Assembly (NCBI RefSeq): GCF_001456025.1 | Contig: NZ_LMTZ01000108.1 | Coordinates: 36,844 to 100,843, forward strand | Length of the DNA: 64,000 nt | Direction: 5' to 3' | DNA from: Mastigocoleus testarum BC008 | GTDB lineage: Bacteria; Cyanobacteriota; Cyanobacteriia; Cyanobacteriales; Nostocaceae | Part shown: piece after piece, positions 57,301 through 64,000 of the stretch | Layout: every line of letters begins with the position of its first letter | How positions within the stretch are numbered: position 1 is the stretch's first letter | The notes under the pieces: generated by a model | The model's database searches: none | The model's input: only the letters and a program-made list of their open reading frames with translations | What the model was told of the DNA's origin: nothing | Program-made: the position numbers and the translations under genes

Positions 57301-57371
57301 AATCCGAGCTTGGTCAAGGTAGCCGTTTTTGGATAGAAGCTCCAAATCGTGTATTTATTCCTAAAGAATAG
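54306..57371 (+). CDS. Membrane-anchored multi-PAS/GAF histidine kinase
   Basis: A kinase of about 1021 residues. A short N-terminal membrane helix (TTVANLFLFICTLLYFALKI) is followed by four PAS/PAC domains (about 60-175, 190-300, 350-465, 475-590), a coiled coil between the second and third (REIRERNLSEKALRESEARF type), and a GAF domain (about 600-755) with no bilin Cys. The HisKA has His804 in TVSHDLRAPLRAL, the form common in phytochrome-type kinases, and the HATPase has DKGIGI and GTGIGLAIV. ATG 54306 is preferred over the in-frame ATG 54300, because GAGG (54296-54299) is then correctly spaced. An Rcp1-like regulator 133 bp downstream is its likely partner. Confidence 0.88.
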   Translation: MLTTVANLFLFICTLLYFALKIKRSATALNLQPTQESDAPNDRVFQETEISVADLHQFFSKYLGETSDAIAVIDTEYKFIAANSRMQQDFEQLFARKHQLGVNVLDLLAHIPKRQNLAATYWGRALSGESFSITEEFIATNSKKRYYEMKFSPIRDKANNVNAALMIAREITESVDVQMRLRDNEAKLLAAQKVARVGTWEFDVATYKSTLSEEIYRICGLEPNESEISYVELLFLIHPQDCFRVKELIERAIFNGIYEEIELRVRRPDGSIRHVLSRGEVIKDERGEVVKIFSANVDITERKQTEEALLCAQDELEMQVQQRTAQLRHTNEVLRTEIRERNLSEKALRESEARFRHIFESNMIGIGMWSGEKIIDGNSALCKLLGYEPEEFHSGLISWREITPTEYREADNRSIAEVKANGFLNSFEKEYFRKDGSRVSVVIGGCSIGDNSSRGFFFVLDNTWRKQAEVELRESEERFRATFEQAAVGIAHIASDGRWLRANQKICEIIGYSRAELLSKTFQDVTYPDDLKADLECFQQTLRGEIPSYSIEKRYIRQYGGVVWGNLTVSLVRNAIGEPKYFISVLEDITSRKQLEAALRKSIQRLRNLHELDRGVIKQQKPNEIAAIAIHKLGQILPCARVTINTFDIKAQTAKILMTKGTGEHIAGTGYEIELQALSNIIQKLQQDENDYVTGNLSMIPASSQIQNLRSEGLYNFLSFPLRIGDDLLGTLNLWLDDSQVLTHEELDIACEVCDQVAIAVYQARLYQEIQHYTKKLEQRVAERTAQLEEVNQELEAFTYTVSHDLRAPLRALEGFATAILEDYAENLDDLGIEYAQRLVDSARQMDKLIQDLLAYSRLSRADLHLGPTRLSQIVAQAVDSLEAEIEEKQAQITVCKALGEVYGSSIVLTQVISNLISNAIKFVAPHKQPAIRIWSEERNNKVRLWVEDKGIGISKRHQEQIFHVFERLHGSETYPGTGIGLAIVSKGMERLGGCAGVESELGQGSRFWIEAPNRVFIPKE

Positions 57372-57504
57372 TTTCTAATAGATAGATCCATACACAAAGG
57401 TAAAAAAAAACTTTACTTTTTGTAGAATTTGTAAATTATCAATAAATAATTAGTAATAAAAATTTAAAATAAATCCTAGTCTAAAAGACTAGTTCCAAGG
57501 AAGC

Positions 57505-57966
57505 ATGAGTTCCCACCTTTCCTCAATATTACTTGTGGAAGATAATTCCAATGATGTGCTTTTAATTAAAAGAGCATTTAAACAAGCTAAATTAAAAAAT
57601 CACATCGAAATTGTCCCCGATGGAGAAGCAGCGATTGCTTATCTTAGTAGAGGGGAACCTTATGCAGATTGCGAACGCTACCCGATGCCAACTTTAATAT
57701 TGCTAGATTTAAAGCTTCCCCGACGCCACGGCTTAGAAGTTCTCAAGTGGTTGCGACAACAGCCCGAACTGAAACGTATTATAGTAATTATACTTACAGC
57801 TTCCCGCGAAAACCCAGATATTGTCCGAGCCTACGATCTAGGAGTTAATTCTTATCTGGTTAAACCTGTTGGTTTTACTAAGTTAGTTGAATTAATAACC
57901 CAAGTAGATAAATATTGGTTTAATTTAAATGAAAAGCCGTTGTTGTCCAATGGCTGGAATCCTTAA
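57505..57966 (+). CDS. Rcp1-like single-domain response regulator
   Basis: A 153-residue receiver of the Rcp1 group that partners phytochrome-like kinases. ILLVEDNSNDVLLIKRAF gives the acidic pocket, Asp68 is in LILLDLKLPRRHG, TAS and LVKP supply the conserved Thr/Ser and Lys. The long loop containing LSRGEPYADCERYP is typical of Rcp1. ATG 57505 with AAGGA just upstream. It directly follows the multi-PAS kinase and should be its phosphorelay target. Confidence 0.9.
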   Translation: MSSHLSSILLVEDNSNDVLLIKRAFKQAKLKNHIEIVPDGEAAIAYLSRGEPYADCERYPMPTLILLDLKLPRRHGLEVLKWLRQQPELKRIIVIILTASRENPDIVRAYDLGVNSYLVKPVGFTKLVELITQVDKYWFNLNEKPLLSNGWNP

Positions 57967-58461
57967 AATACCCCAATATATGTATTTTTTTTCCAGTTTT
58001 GCGCTATAACCTTTTGAACTTTAGTATACTTTCAAAACTCAAATGAGATTTTTAATATTGGTTTATAAATTTAATTAATATCTTATATCTCAGGCTTAAT
58101 ATTCCAGGCTTGTATTTTCACTTTTATCTCAGCCAGACGTAAGCACTGCCACCAAGTATAACTACCACTCGTCGTAATTTAGGTGTAGGACTTCTCTCCC
58201 TTAACACTAAATTGTATAATCTATTTATTAGCTTTAAAGCTGATTTATTAAGTCCGCTCGAACCCTGGCAGGTAAAGAATTAATTTTAGAACTCTGGTAT
58301 TTCAGGTACTCAAGCCCTAAAAAATAGACGCTCTTCGGGTTATACTTTATTGCTCTCGCTCATTAATGCCTACTTTATAAATCACCTCTGAGGCTCTAAA
58401 CAAAAATTTAAGAAAAATAGCAATTTTTGCCACGCAACTGGACAGATTTTGGAAAACATTT
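57967..58461. other. Intergenic region with a dispersed repeat
   Basis: About 495 bp. AATTTAGGTGTAGGACT at 58176-58192 is the inverted copy of the sequence at 28500-28516, at the start of the triple-hairpin element. No coding frame was seen. The rest is A/T rich. Confidence 0.5.
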
Positions 58462-60456
58462 ATGGTAGGTGAAAATCTGAGAGCGTTGCTAATTGACGAT
58501 AACCCAAATGACCGCATGTTGGCATTACGGGAGTTAAAAGAGCAATTCTTCCAAGTAAAGACAACTCAAGTAAGTAATAGTAGAGAATTTGCCCAAGTAC
58601 TAGAGCAGAAAAATTTTAACTTTGTCATTACAGACTATCAACTTCGCTGGACAACAGGACTCGATATATTACGAACAATTAAAAAAAAATACCCTGACTG
58701 TCCGGTAGTTATGTTTACTGGAACGGGTAATGAAGAAATTGCTGTCGAAGCAATGAAGTTGGGTTTGGATGATTATATAATTAAGTCGCCCAAACACTAT
58801 ACAAGGTTAGCAATCACTGTCCGTTCTATCTGGGAACGAGAGCAAGAGCGAAAAGCAAGATTAGAGTTAGAAAAGCGTTACCGCCTTTTATTTGAAGGTG
58901 TACCTATTGGTTTGTATCGTCTTACCCCAACCGGAACAGTTTTAGAAGCAAACTCGACTTTGATTAAATTGCTTGGCTATCAGGACGGGCAAGAAGAATT
59001 ATTACGAAATCAAAGAATAGATTTTTATGTCGACCCCACAATCTACCTTGAATGGAAAGCCAAACTTGATACGGTTGGGATTCTCAAAAGTGATGAAGTT
59101 CAGCTTCGTCGCTGGAATAATGAGTTAATTTGGGTGCGTCATAGCGCTCAAGCAATTCGTAGTGAATGGGGTGAATTACTTTACTATGAAGGCGTAATTG
59201 AAGACATAACGCAGCAGAAACAAGCAGAAATTGAGCGCAACCAACTTCTGGAGCGCGAACAAGAAGCTCGCGCCGAGGCAGAAGCAGCCAACCGCATTAA
59301 AGACGAATTCTTAGCTACACTTTCTCATGAATTACGGACTCCACTGAATGCAATTCTTGGGTGGGTGCAAATTATTAACCGCCCTAAAATCGGCCCAAAA
59401 CAAATGGCTCGCGGTCTGGAAATTATTAAACGTAATTCCAAAACTCAGGCTCAATTGATTGATGATTTACTGGATGTTTCGCGAATTATTCGCGGTAAAT
59501 TAGAATTGCAAGTTGCACCAATTGACCTAGGGAAAGTAATTAATGTCGCATTAGATACGGTGTCTTTATCTGCTCGTGCCAAAAGAATAAATTTAAGATT
59601 TGAGAAAAATTCAGACTTAGAAAATATTTATGGCGATTTTTCTCGCTTGCAACAAGTTATATGGAATTTACTAGTTAATGCAATCAAATTTACACCAATT
59701 GGAGGTACGGTTAATATTAATCTCGAAGAAATCCAAAGTTACGCTCAAATCCGAGTTATTGATACGGGGATAGGAATTGAAGCGAAGTATATTCCCTATA
59801 TCTTTGATCGTTTCAATCAGGTAGAGGGGACTTCCAAACGCAAATATAGCGGCTTGGGATTGGGGTTAGCAATTGTGCGCTACATAGTGGAAGGGCACGG
59901 AGGAGAAGTGTTCGCTGAGAGTCCTGGTAAAGGCAAAGGCAGTACATTTACCGTAAAGTTACCCCTACCAGTTACCAGCGATACTAGCAGTAAGGAACAG
60001 CCGTTTTTGTTAGCAGATCCCTTAAATGAGTTTCCAGATCTGAGTAATTTAAATATACTCTTAGTAGAAGATGAGGATGATTCTCGTGAGTTTGTGACGA
60101 TAGTGTTGGAACAATGCGGTGCAACAGTTACTTCCACAAGTGGAGTTAGAGAAGCTTTGGAAGCATTCGATCACCAGCCTCCGGATATTTTAATTAGCGA
60201 TATAGCTATGCCAGAAGAAGATGGTTATGATCTAATAAGTAAAATTCGTCAACGGTTGGGGGAGAACGAAGCTAAACTTCAGGGAAATAAAACGCGCCTA
60301 CCATTCGCGACGGTCGCTTTAACCGCTTACGCCCAAGAAGAAGATAAACAAAAGACTCTCAATGCTGGGTTTGATCTACATCTATCTAAACCTATCGACC
60401 CGACAGAAATAGCTGTAGCAGTTGCTGAGTTAGTTTTGCTAAATCGAACAAACTGA
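58462..60456 (+). CDS. REC-PAS-kinase-REC hybrid histidine kinase
   Basis: A 664-residue soluble hybrid. An N-terminal receiver (about 8-125) has Asp58 in FVITDYQLRWTTG and IIKSP. A PAS domain follows (about 140-260). HisKA has His289 in LSHELRTPLNAI, and HATPase has DTGIGI and the variant SGLGLGLAIV. A C-terminal receiver (about 530-655) has Asp580 in ILISDIAMPEEDG and HLSKP. It can both receive and pass phosphate, and may integrate with the kinase/Rcp1-like pair encoded 0.5 kb upstream. ATG 58462 with a moderate ribosome binding site. Confidence 0.9.
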   Translation: MVGENLRALLIDDNPNDRMLALRELKEQFFQVKTTQVSNSREFAQVLEQKNFNFVITDYQLRWTTGLDILRTIKKKYPDCPVVMFTGTGNEEIAVEAMKLGLDDYIIKSPKHYTRLAITVRSIWEREQERKARLELEKRYRLLFEGVPIGLYRLTPTGTVLEANSTLIKLLGYQDGQEELLRNQRIDFYVDPTIYLEWKAKLDTVGILKSDEVQLRRWNNELIWVRHSAQAIRSEWGELLYYEGVIEDITQQKQAEIERNQLLEREQEARAEAEAANRIKDEFLATLSHELRTPLNAILGWVQIINRPKIGPKQMARGLEIIKRNSKTQAQLIDDLLDVSRIIRGKLELQVAPIDLGKVINVALDTVSLSARAKRINLRFEKNSDLENIYGDFSRLQQVIWNLLVNAIKFTPIGGTVNINLEEIQSYAQIRVIDTGIGIEAKYIPYIFDRFNQVEGTSKRKYSGLGLGLAIVRYIVEGHGGEVFAESPGKGKGSTFTVKLPLPVTSDTSSKEQPFLLADPLNEFPDLSNLNILLVEDEDDSREFVTIVLEQCGATVTSTSGVREALEAFDHQPPDILISDIAMPEEDGYDLISKIRQRLGENEAKLQGNKTRLPFATVALTAYAQEEDKQKTLNAGFDLHLSKPIDPTEIAVAVAELVLLNRTN

Positions 60457-60581
60457 TAGAGATTGGCTCTTTAAATTCAAGGTTTTCTTCAAATATGAAC
60501 TTTACTGAATGCAGGTGTGCTGACACTGACAGATGTATCTTTCATACAGTAAAAAAAGTATTTTTTATATAAATCCTGCTT

Positions 60582-60827
60582 TCAAATCTCCTTTATAACT
60601 GTTGGGACTTTCCCCACACCCCACACTTTCCATTTCTCCTCCTCTTCTCTTATCCTTAAAAGAGGTGCAACTAACTCAGATTTAGGTTTAGTACTACCAC
60701 ATGTACTTACAGCTAACTCCAGCCTGAAATTTGGCATTTCCTGACGACAATGGATGCATAACCAATAAGTTCTACCTTGAGCAATATGACGTAATAACAG
60801 GTTAGAACAACAAGGGCAAATATTCAT
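60582..60827 (-). CDS. Small zinc-ribbon protein
   Basis: An 81-residue protein with an N-terminal four-Cys zinc ribbon: CPCC..(about 18 residues)..CIHC, with RQEMP after it. This core (residues 1-38) resembles short cyanobacterial zinc-ribbon proteins. The C-terminal half (about 45-81, EEEKWKVWGVGKVPTV) is encoded by a stretch that resembles a repeated intergenic segment at 49362-49455, so the original stop may have been lost by insertion of that element. Function unknown. Confidence 0.55.
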   Translation of the reverse strand: MNICPCCSNLLLRHIAQGRTYWLCIHCRQEMPNFRLELAVSTCGSTKPKSELVAPLLRIREEEEKWKVWGVGKVPTVIKEI

Positions 60828-61134
60828 ATTTAATCATTAACTCAAATTTAATCTATTAGTAATTTAAGTTTAAGAAAAATAAGGGGATCGTTTATCTGTC
60901 TTGAAGACTAGGGTTACTCATCGAGAGATATAAACACGAAGTTAGGAATAAAAAATAGTAGAATTCTAGTTATGGTATAAGTTTAATATCCTTTGATAAA
61001 ACGACTAATCATTACCCTTAGTCTTACAGTAATTTCCAAACTTAAGAAAATATTAAAAAAATATATTTTCAAAATAGCTACACCAAAACCATATCAATTT
61101 TTTCTTATAGACCTTTTATTTTTCATGCATAATT
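60828..61134. other. Intergenic region, no gene seen
   Basis: About 305 bp, A/T rich, between divergent genes. It must hold the promoters of the zinc-ribbon and PAP2 genes. No feature could be supported. Confidence 0.35.
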
Positions 61135-61839
61135 ATGCAAAATTTGCTCCGCAAACTAATTGACTTCTGGTTTTCTCGCGTACATCCTCATTTGATTTCT
61201 CTGATTGCTACCGTTGGAGTTACCGGTTTAGCTACTTGTTTATTAGTTATTTATCTTTTAGCACAACTTTCAGAAGAAGTTTGGGAGAAAGAAGCCTTTG
61301 CTTTTGATAAAGCCATTTTGTTATGGATACATCAGTATGCTAATCCCACATGGGATAGCATCATGCTTAGTATTACAAAAATAGGCGATCCGATCATACT
61401 TGTAACTGTCGTCGGCGTTACGTTTATTACGCTATTGTGGAAAAGGTATCCCCAAGAAGCCAAAATATTTGGTTTTCATGTTCTTGGAGCTACAGTTCTC
61501 AGCTATAGTTTGAAATTCGCTTTTAGCAAACAACGCCCGCAACTTTGGGAGCAATTAATTACGGAAAAGTCTTACAGCTACCCCAGCGGTCATGCCTTAG
61601 GTTCAATGGTATTGTATGGTTTTATAGCATATTTGCTCGCTTCCCATTACCCAAAATTTGCCATCATCATCTATAGTTTCGCCGTTATTTTGATTGGCGC
61701 TGTAGGTTTAAGTCGGCTGTATTTAGGTGTACACTGGCCCACGGATGTGTTTGCTGGTTACGGGGTCGGTTATTTGTGGGTGATGTTTTCTATTACTGTG
61801 CTTAAGTTACAAAAATTACGACAGCCTTCTGAGATTTAG
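61135..61839 (+). CDS. PAP2-family membrane phosphatase
   Basis: A 234-residue integral membrane protein with about six hydrophobic segments. The three catalytic motifs are complete: KFAFSKQRP, YPSGHALGS, and SRLYLGVHWPTDV. It is a type-2 phosphatidic acid phosphatase-like enzyme that would dephosphorylate lipid phosphates such as phosphatidate or undecaprenyl pyrophosphate on the outer face of the membrane. ATG 61135. The gene stands alone. Confidence 0.88.
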   Translation: MQNLLRKLIDFWFSRVHPHLISLIATVGVTGLATCLLVIYLLAQLSEEVWEKEAFAFDKAILLWIHQYANPTWDSIMLSITKIGDPIILVTVVGVTFITLLWKRYPQEAKIFGFHVLGATVLSYSLKFAFSKQRPQLWEQLITEKSYSYPSGHALGSMVLYGFIAYLLASHYPKFAIIIYSFAVILIGAVGLSRLYLGVHWPTDVFAGYGVGYLWVMFSITVLKLQKLRQPSEI

Positions 61840-62105
61840 CTTCTAGCGATCGCCTTAGAAGTCCATCAAGATGAGTAATTGATAAAGGTGTTTGTTCTTG
61901 GACTATATTAACACTCAGTAAATCTACTGGAATTTGCAATAAGCTGATAGATATATCTTTCCAAAGGAAGTAATTATTGATTGGGATATCCAAAAAACTA
62001 TAAAAACTTTATTTACAATTCGAAAAACGTTACATTAACCACAATATTTTAGCCAGCGCAGTCTTAAGAATAAAATACGAAATTGGAGAAAAGGTCTTAC
62101 GGTTT

Positions 62106-62549
62106 ATGAAATATCTGCCCATGAAGTATCCTTGGTTCAACTTACTTCGTAAAACTATACTCGTAACCGCTTTGTGTACATTGATATTTTCTGCAGCTTC
62201 TTGTACCAACACTCAAACAAATCCACCCCCAAGGGAATCTGCTTCTACACCCACACCTACTGAAACCCCCAACTCATCTCGGAATCAAGAATTACCGTCA
62301 GATGTCCAAAGTGCAGTTTTAAGCGATGCAGCAAAGCGTAGCAGTAAAACCGTAGCCACACTTCGGATAACTGAAACGCAAAAGCAAAGTTGGGGGAATA
62401 GCTGCTTGGGTTTAGCACAACCTGGAGAAGTTTGCGCTCAAGTAATAGTTCCCGGTTGGAAAGTTGTAGTGAGTGACGGACAACGGGAATGGGTTTATCG
62501 GACTGATGAGTCGGGTAAGCAGGTGAAACTAGAAGATTTGCAAACTTAA
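62106..62549 (+). CDS. Putative lipoprotein
   Basis: A 147-residue protein. The basic N-terminus followed by a hydrophobic core ends in FSAASC, a lipobox with Cys33, so it should be lipid-anchored after export. A Pro/Thr-rich linker (about 40-60) leads to a small domain with SWGNSCLGLAQPGEVCAQVI and GWKVVVSDGQREWVYRTDESG, containing two more cysteines. This C-terminal domain is common in cyanobacterial secreted proteins of unknown function. ATG 62106; a second ATG five codons later is possible. Confidence 0.75.
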   Translation: MKYLPMKYPWFNLLRKTILVTALCTLIFSAASCTNTQTNPPPRESASTPTPTETPNSSRNQELPSDVQSAVLSDAAKRSSKTVATLRITETQKQSWGNSCLGLAQPGEVCAQVIVPGWKVVVSDGQREWVYRTDESGKQVKLEDLQT

Positions 62550-62920
62550 GAAAAAGTAGAACGCGAATCAGTAAACTATGTTAGATTCTTTCTTACTTGT
62601 TTTTCGATACGCCTATCTACAAAAACTTGTATATTAAACCTCTGCAGATTTGTCAGTGGGTAAATCCTGTAAATATTCTACAGAGCCTGCAGTTTCGGCT
62701 TTGCTTATGTCAGTCGCACGAAGTATGTAAAGGAATAATAAATCTCTTTCTAATGATGGAATCAGAGGTACTAATTCGAGACTAATCTAAATAAAGAAAC
62801 TACTTTATATTACTAAATTTTGGCTTGCGCTTATTTTTTGTTATTAACTAATAAATTAATAAGCCGTGAATCTTAGCTTAAATTGAAATGAAATGTTTAT
62901 GCCGTGGCTAAAGCGCTTAA

Positions 62921-63106
62921 TTACTACTTTGTTTGCCAATTTTGAGTTCAATTTTAACTGGGGTGTTATTAATTTTTACTATACTTGCTTGGAAGAATAA
63001 ATACTAGTCTGTTGTTAGGCGGCTTCATTACTCTTTGATTGCATTTGTATCCTTGGCTTTTATTCCTTTTTTAGCTTATTGGAATTTACTGGGATTCCAC
63101 TTTTAA
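62921..63106 (+). pseudogene. Remnant of a serine hydrolase (beta-lactamase family) C-terminus
   Basis: Reading one frame gives LPILSSILTGVLLIFTILAW, then KNKY, TAG, and then VVRRLHYSLIAFVSLAFIPF, AYWNLLGFHF and TAA. This matches the C-terminal membrane tail of beta-lactamase-family serine hydrolases (typically ..YWxLxxRLHY.. and YWNLLG.. at the end). TAG stands where Trp is expected, and no catalytic part is present upstream, so it is a decayed fragment. Confidence 0.4.
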
Positions 63107-63235
63107 GTAAGCTCTGTATTTAGTTGAATCGATGGCATACATAATATTATTAGCGTTCGCACCACTGTTATATAAGGATAGCCAAATAAACAATTAGAGA
63201 GATTGCATAAGCCAAAGTTGAGGTGAAAATTACTG

Positions 63236-63895
63236 GTGCAAAAAACATTAGAGTTACGCTGGTTTGTAAAAGGTATACCTCCTACAGTAGTACGACACTG
63301 GTTTGAGGTTGAATGTCCGGGGGAACTATTCCCACAAGTCGAAGTTAGAGAAGATTTATATTTTCACGGTCACGTTAAGAATTTTCAGAAATTTCGCTTA
63401 CTTAACCTCGACCTAAGGAGAGATGAAGAATTTAATCTCAAATCGCGTCAGGGAAATTTAGAGCTTAAACTACAGCAGCAAGAGCTAGGAACCCGTGATT
63501 TCAGCAATATAGATGGTAAGACAATATGGAAAGGGAATATCGAACAATGGTGTAAATGGGTTATCGATAACTTAGAGAGTGAGTTTTATCTCAACTCCAT
63601 TAAGATAATTCCTAAAAATTATTGGATTCCCGTCCATAAAGAACGTCAACAGCGTCAAATTCAGGATGTGAAAAGCGAATTAACTTTAATTAGGGTTGAG
63701 AATTCTTTGTGGTGGAGTATCGCTTTTGAGATGATACAAGATGAGAAGAGTAGACAAAAAGATAGCTATTTCTACCGCGCAATTAATTTAGCTAGTCAAA
63801 CTTATTGCGGACCGGAACTATCAACTCATAATTCTTATGGCTATAGTCGCTGGCTACTTCAGCTTAAAAAGGGATTGCTACAAACTATTCCTTAA
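63236..63895 (+). CDS. Unknown cyanobacterial protein, CYTH-like N-terminus
   Basis: A 219-residue soluble protein starting at GTG 63236 with GAGG upstream. The N-terminus LELRWFVKGIPPTVVRHWFE, followed by REDLYF and a basic ELKLQQQELG strand, recalls a CYTH-like fold (triphosphate-tunnel enzymes). Only the early E.R motif is seen, and the later conserved residues are not evident. It is probably a conserved cyanobacterial protein of unknown function. No operon partner is visible within the window. Confidence 0.65.
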   Translation: MQKTLELRWFVKGIPPTVVRHWFEVECPGELFPQVEVREDLYFHGHVKNFQKFRLLNLDLRRDEEFNLKSRQGNLELKLQQQELGTRDFSNIDGKTIWKGNIEQWCKWVIDNLESEFYLNSIKIIPKNYWIPVHKERQQRQIQDVKSELTLIRVENSLWWSIAFEMIQDEKSRQKDSYFYRAINLASQTYCGPELSTHNSYGYSRWLLQLKKGLLQTIP

Positions 63896-63918
63896 GAATA
63901 AAAGTATTTTTTTACTTA

Positions 63919-64000
63919 GGGCTTGCTGAAAAAGTAAGATACAGATTGATTCGTTATTCGAGGAAAAACAAAAAATAAGTTTTGAACATATTAAGGCAAC
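63919..64000 (+). mobile_element. Possible insertion-sequence end at the right edge
   Basis: GGGCTTGCTGAAAAAGTAAG looks like the terminal inverted repeat that begins several IS elements I recall from cyanobacteria. The window ends 80 bp later, before any transposase could be read. This is a weak call. Confidence 0.2.

Overview
The window looks like chromosomal DNA of a filamentous, probably heterocyst-forming cyanobacterium (Nostocales type). Evidence in the sequence: about twenty HIP1 octamers (GCGATCGC), several heptanucleotide short tandem repeat arrays (GGAGTCA and ATTACTC types), pentapeptide-repeat and WD40 proteins, a phytochrome, CheB/CheR hybrid kinases, an AAA-like/WD40 family typical of large cyanobacterial genomes, and low coding density with many palindromic intergenic elements. 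No rRNA, tRNA, CRISPR array, complete insertion sequence or prophage was found. The genus cannot be fixed from the sequence alone.

Layout. 1-3.6 kb: a CHAT protease-nSTAND-WD40 protein on the minus strand, cut by the left edge and frameshifted near its 5' end. 4.7-16 kb: a sensory block made of a 1720-residue CheB/CheR/PAS/GAF hybrid kinase, a small unknown protein, a knotless (Cph2-type) phytochrome kinase with a downstream single-domain response regulator, a stand-alone GAF protein with a bilin-type Cys-His motif, and a REC-GAF kinase. 16-21.5 kb: ROK kinase, HAD phosphatase, NagB deaminase, a YaaW-family protein and an O-antigen-ligase-like membrane protein. 21.7-28.8 kb (minus strand): pentapeptide-repeat protein, PEP mutase/isocitrate lyase-family enzyme, an orphan histidine kinase whose phosphoacceptor His is Gln, a CrtI-like desaturase, and a ribbon-helix-helix protein. 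28.5-29.5 kb holds two structured non-coding segments, one a good small-RNA candidate. 29.5-36.3 kb: alpha/beta hydrolase, a DUF4112 gene with a decayed tandem copy, a double GNAT protein, an aromatic amino acid permease and two unknown proteins.

36.8-44.6 kb: an AAA-like/WD40 protein and an HTH-AAA protein in one minus-strand unit, divergent from a 48-residue ORF and two peptidoglycan-active proteins without signal peptides. 45-48.3 kb: an LD-carboxypeptidase and a DUF4212/sodium:solute symporter pair. 48.5-53.7 kb: an unusual 47-unit octanucleotide array, small membrane proteins, an NB-ARC-TPR STAND protein sharing its N-terminal domain with the HTH-AAA protein, and a Uma2-family protein followed directly by a heptamer array. 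54-60.5 kb: a multi-PAS kinase, an Rcp1-like regulator and a REC-PAS-kinase-REC hybrid. 60.5-64 kb: zinc-ribbon protein, PAP2 phosphatase, lipoprotein, a serine-hydrolase remnant and an unknown protein.

The main theme is signal transduction. Six histidine kinase proteins, two single-domain regulators and four STAND/AAA regulators sit among housekeeping and envelope genes. The observations judged most worth following are the structured RNA near 29.2-29.4 kb, the His-less kinase, the phytochrome/GAF cluster, the HTH domain shared by two STAND-type ATPases beside signal-less cell-wall hydrolases, and the 8-bp repeat array.
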